From Apoda limacodes (lineage: Eukaryota; Arthropoda; Insecta; Lepidoptera; Limacodidae): DNA of 64,000 nt. Below are positions 62,528-64,000 of the stretch, piece after piece. Location of the stretch: the NCBI GenBank assembly GCA_946406115.1, contig OX291547.1, forward strand, positions 16,931,001 to 16,995,000, given 5' to 3'. The first letter of the stretch is position 1. Each line of letters begins with the position of its first letter. The notes under the pieces were generated by a model. It saw nothing but the letters and a program-made list of their open reading frames with translations. It was not told the DNA's origin and did no database searches. The position numbers and the translations under genes are program-made.

Positions 62528-64000
62528 CCTCGCTGCAACAAAGAAATACAGTGTAAACTCTATATAACGACACTTAAGGGACTGTGCATATTTTGACGTT
62601 ATAGAGAGTTGTCATGTAAATGGAGAGAAGAAAAATCTGTATTAGATTTAGAAAAAGTTTATGACGGACCAGTGTTAGCAATTACATAAAAAATATTTTT
62701 ATTTAACGCTATTTCGCGTTTTTACAAATTAAGCCGTAAGCAAGCCGTTTCTGTAAGTACATAAATACATACATAGTACATATTTACAAATACAAATTAC
62801 TATGATTATGTTACTGAGGCCAATCGCTCTTAAAATTTTCGTCTGTTTGTCTGTGCGTTTGACCACGCTAATCTCAAAAATGCTTAATTGATTATATGCT
62901 GTTTTCAGTGATGTGTTGTGTGTGGCAGGCTTCCCGTAACATTTTAGTGTATTTTTTATTCCAAACTAAAAAGTTACTTTAATCGATTAAAGAGCATTAA
63001 ACTCGGTTGTATAATATAATATGGTTCCTTTGCCTTAATTTGCTATAGGTAAATTTAAAAAACGTTATTTTATTGTATGGTAAAAGTATTTGGTAGGTGG
63101 TGTGTGTTTGCTTAAGTTTTTTTGTTGGTTTATCTGAATTACTTACTGGTTATCAGAATAGATACCAATATCAATCTCAATTATTTTATCCTTGAAAATA
63201 TTTTATGACGTAATGAATAACTGAATGATAACAGCAGGTAAAATAGAAAAAAGGTTTTATCGTTTTTTTTTCTTTAGACAACACTATGAATTTTGTACTC
63301 AAATAAAAATAATATTTTGTGAAAAAACATCAACCACTGACATTTAATACTTATGATAAAAGCATTTTATATATTGTAAAACTAGGTATTAAATTATCGA
63401 TAGAATAAGGCGTTACTTTATTTTCCTATTTTTGCGTTTCTTGAACGTCCAGAATAATTTTTGTATCATACAATGCTACAAGAAGGGATTTTGTTATAAA
63501 AAACTTGAAAACATTCTTGATTGAACACAGAATGAAAAATGCCGCATCGAATTGCCGGATCGGCTGGCATTCGGCAAGGGCTCATAAAATTCTACTCTAA
63601 TGTCTTTGGCAGTAGAGCGTATGCATGCACTAACTCTACTAACAGAGTCCTTCTATATCCCACAATATTACGACGAAACAACATGCTCTTATTGTTATTC
63701 AGTAGGTACATGCGTACCGACAACATATATGCATATGTTGTGAAGGGGTAACAGTTTTTTTGTAGATAATTTGTACAGGTATAGCAGTTTTTGTTTAGAT
63801 TTCATGTAATGTTATCATCCCTAGGCGTATAACGTCATGTTTATTATTTTTCGTAGATTAATGAATTATGTAATTTTTTTTGGGTGTCCAGAGAGAGTTC
63901 TCGAGAGCTGGGCTGGGTCGGAGCTTTATCCGGTTCAGAAGACGAAAACCAGGAGCTAGGGGTGCGCGTATCGCTAAGCTTCTTTCGAGTGTCGGCGGGT

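Larger units (their letters stand above)
50747..64000. repeat. Tandem array unit 3 (cut by the window end)
   Basis: Nearly identical to units 1 and 2. Contents: LINE fragment 50747-51044, AT repeat 51550-51632, LINE 3' piece 53894-54022, SINE 54171-54371, SINE-like repeat 55094-55351, exons 15-17 at 55502-57473, hAT remnant 58075-62527, start of exon 18 at 63892. It keeps 276 bp (58974-59249) absent from units 1 and 2, and has a 1-nt insertion in exon 18. Confidence 0.95.
55502..64000 (+). pseudogene. Partial TRAPPC8 copy, exons 15-18, unit 3 (cut by window)
   Basis: Exon copies 55502-55706, 55970-56187, 56680-57473 and 63892 onward. Exons 15-17 are in frame with a few amino-acid changes (Ser to Cys in exon 15, Met to Ile in exon 17). 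In exon 18 an extra A at 63976/63977 shifts the frame after VRVSL, so the C-terminus is lost. The insertion lies 24 nt from the window end. Confidence 0.88.

Noticed and set aside
20994..64000. The array taken as three separate complete genes
   Set aside because: Units 2 and 3 lack exons 1-14, and each carries a frame-breaking change; only one full gene is present.

Overview
The window looks like a moth or butterfly (Lepidoptera) chromosome segment. It is AT-rich and holds one intron-rich animal gene whose introns are full of degraded transposons. The repeats are of lepidopteran type: a tRNA-like SINE with a 'gagtctgggtg' body, a LINE whose 3' end is a run of TTTGAC units, a repeat carrying 'ccggccaagtgcgag', and a tyrosine-recombinase retroelement remnant. 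There are no operons, prokaryotic genes, CRISPR arrays or recognisable tRNA/rRNA genes.

The one cellular gene is the orthologue of TRAPPC8 (Trs85 family; a subunit of the TRAPPIII complex, which acts on Rab1 in ER-Golgi traffic and autophagy). I could assemble it as 18 coding exons on the + strand from 2972 to 34090. All intron phases agree and the frame runs unbroken to a stop, giving about 1,384 residues; the human protein has about 1,435. Exons 1-14 (2972-20327) lie in single-copy sequence. Introns 5, 6 and 13 hold most of the transposon debris in that half.

From 20994 onward the sequence is a head-to-tail tandem array of a unit of about 14.9 kb. Unit 1 is 20994-35879, unit 2 is 35880-50746, and unit 3 runs from 50747 past the end of the window. 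Each unit carries the 3' part of intron 14, TRAPPC8 exons 15-18, and about 1.8 kb of 3' flank. The units are almost identical. They differ by scattered substitutions, AT-repeat length, an 86-bp deletion in exon 16 of unit 2, a 1-nt insertion in exon 18 of unit 3, and a 276-bp deletion shared by units 1 and 2 inside a transposon cluster. Only unit 1 gives an intact end of the gene; units 2 and 3 are broken partial copies.

Intron 17, present in all units, holds a minus-strand hAT-like transposase gene (TTF zinc finger, DUF4371-like part, hAT core) that was interrupted by two LINE insertions and a small TIR element. Unit 3 keeps the most complete version.

The observation most worth checking is the triplication itself: whether it is real, and whether unit 2 is a hybrid of units 3 and 1 made by unequal crossing over. 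I found no convincing new biological system. All calls rest on reading the sequence and on remembered family features; no database search was run.
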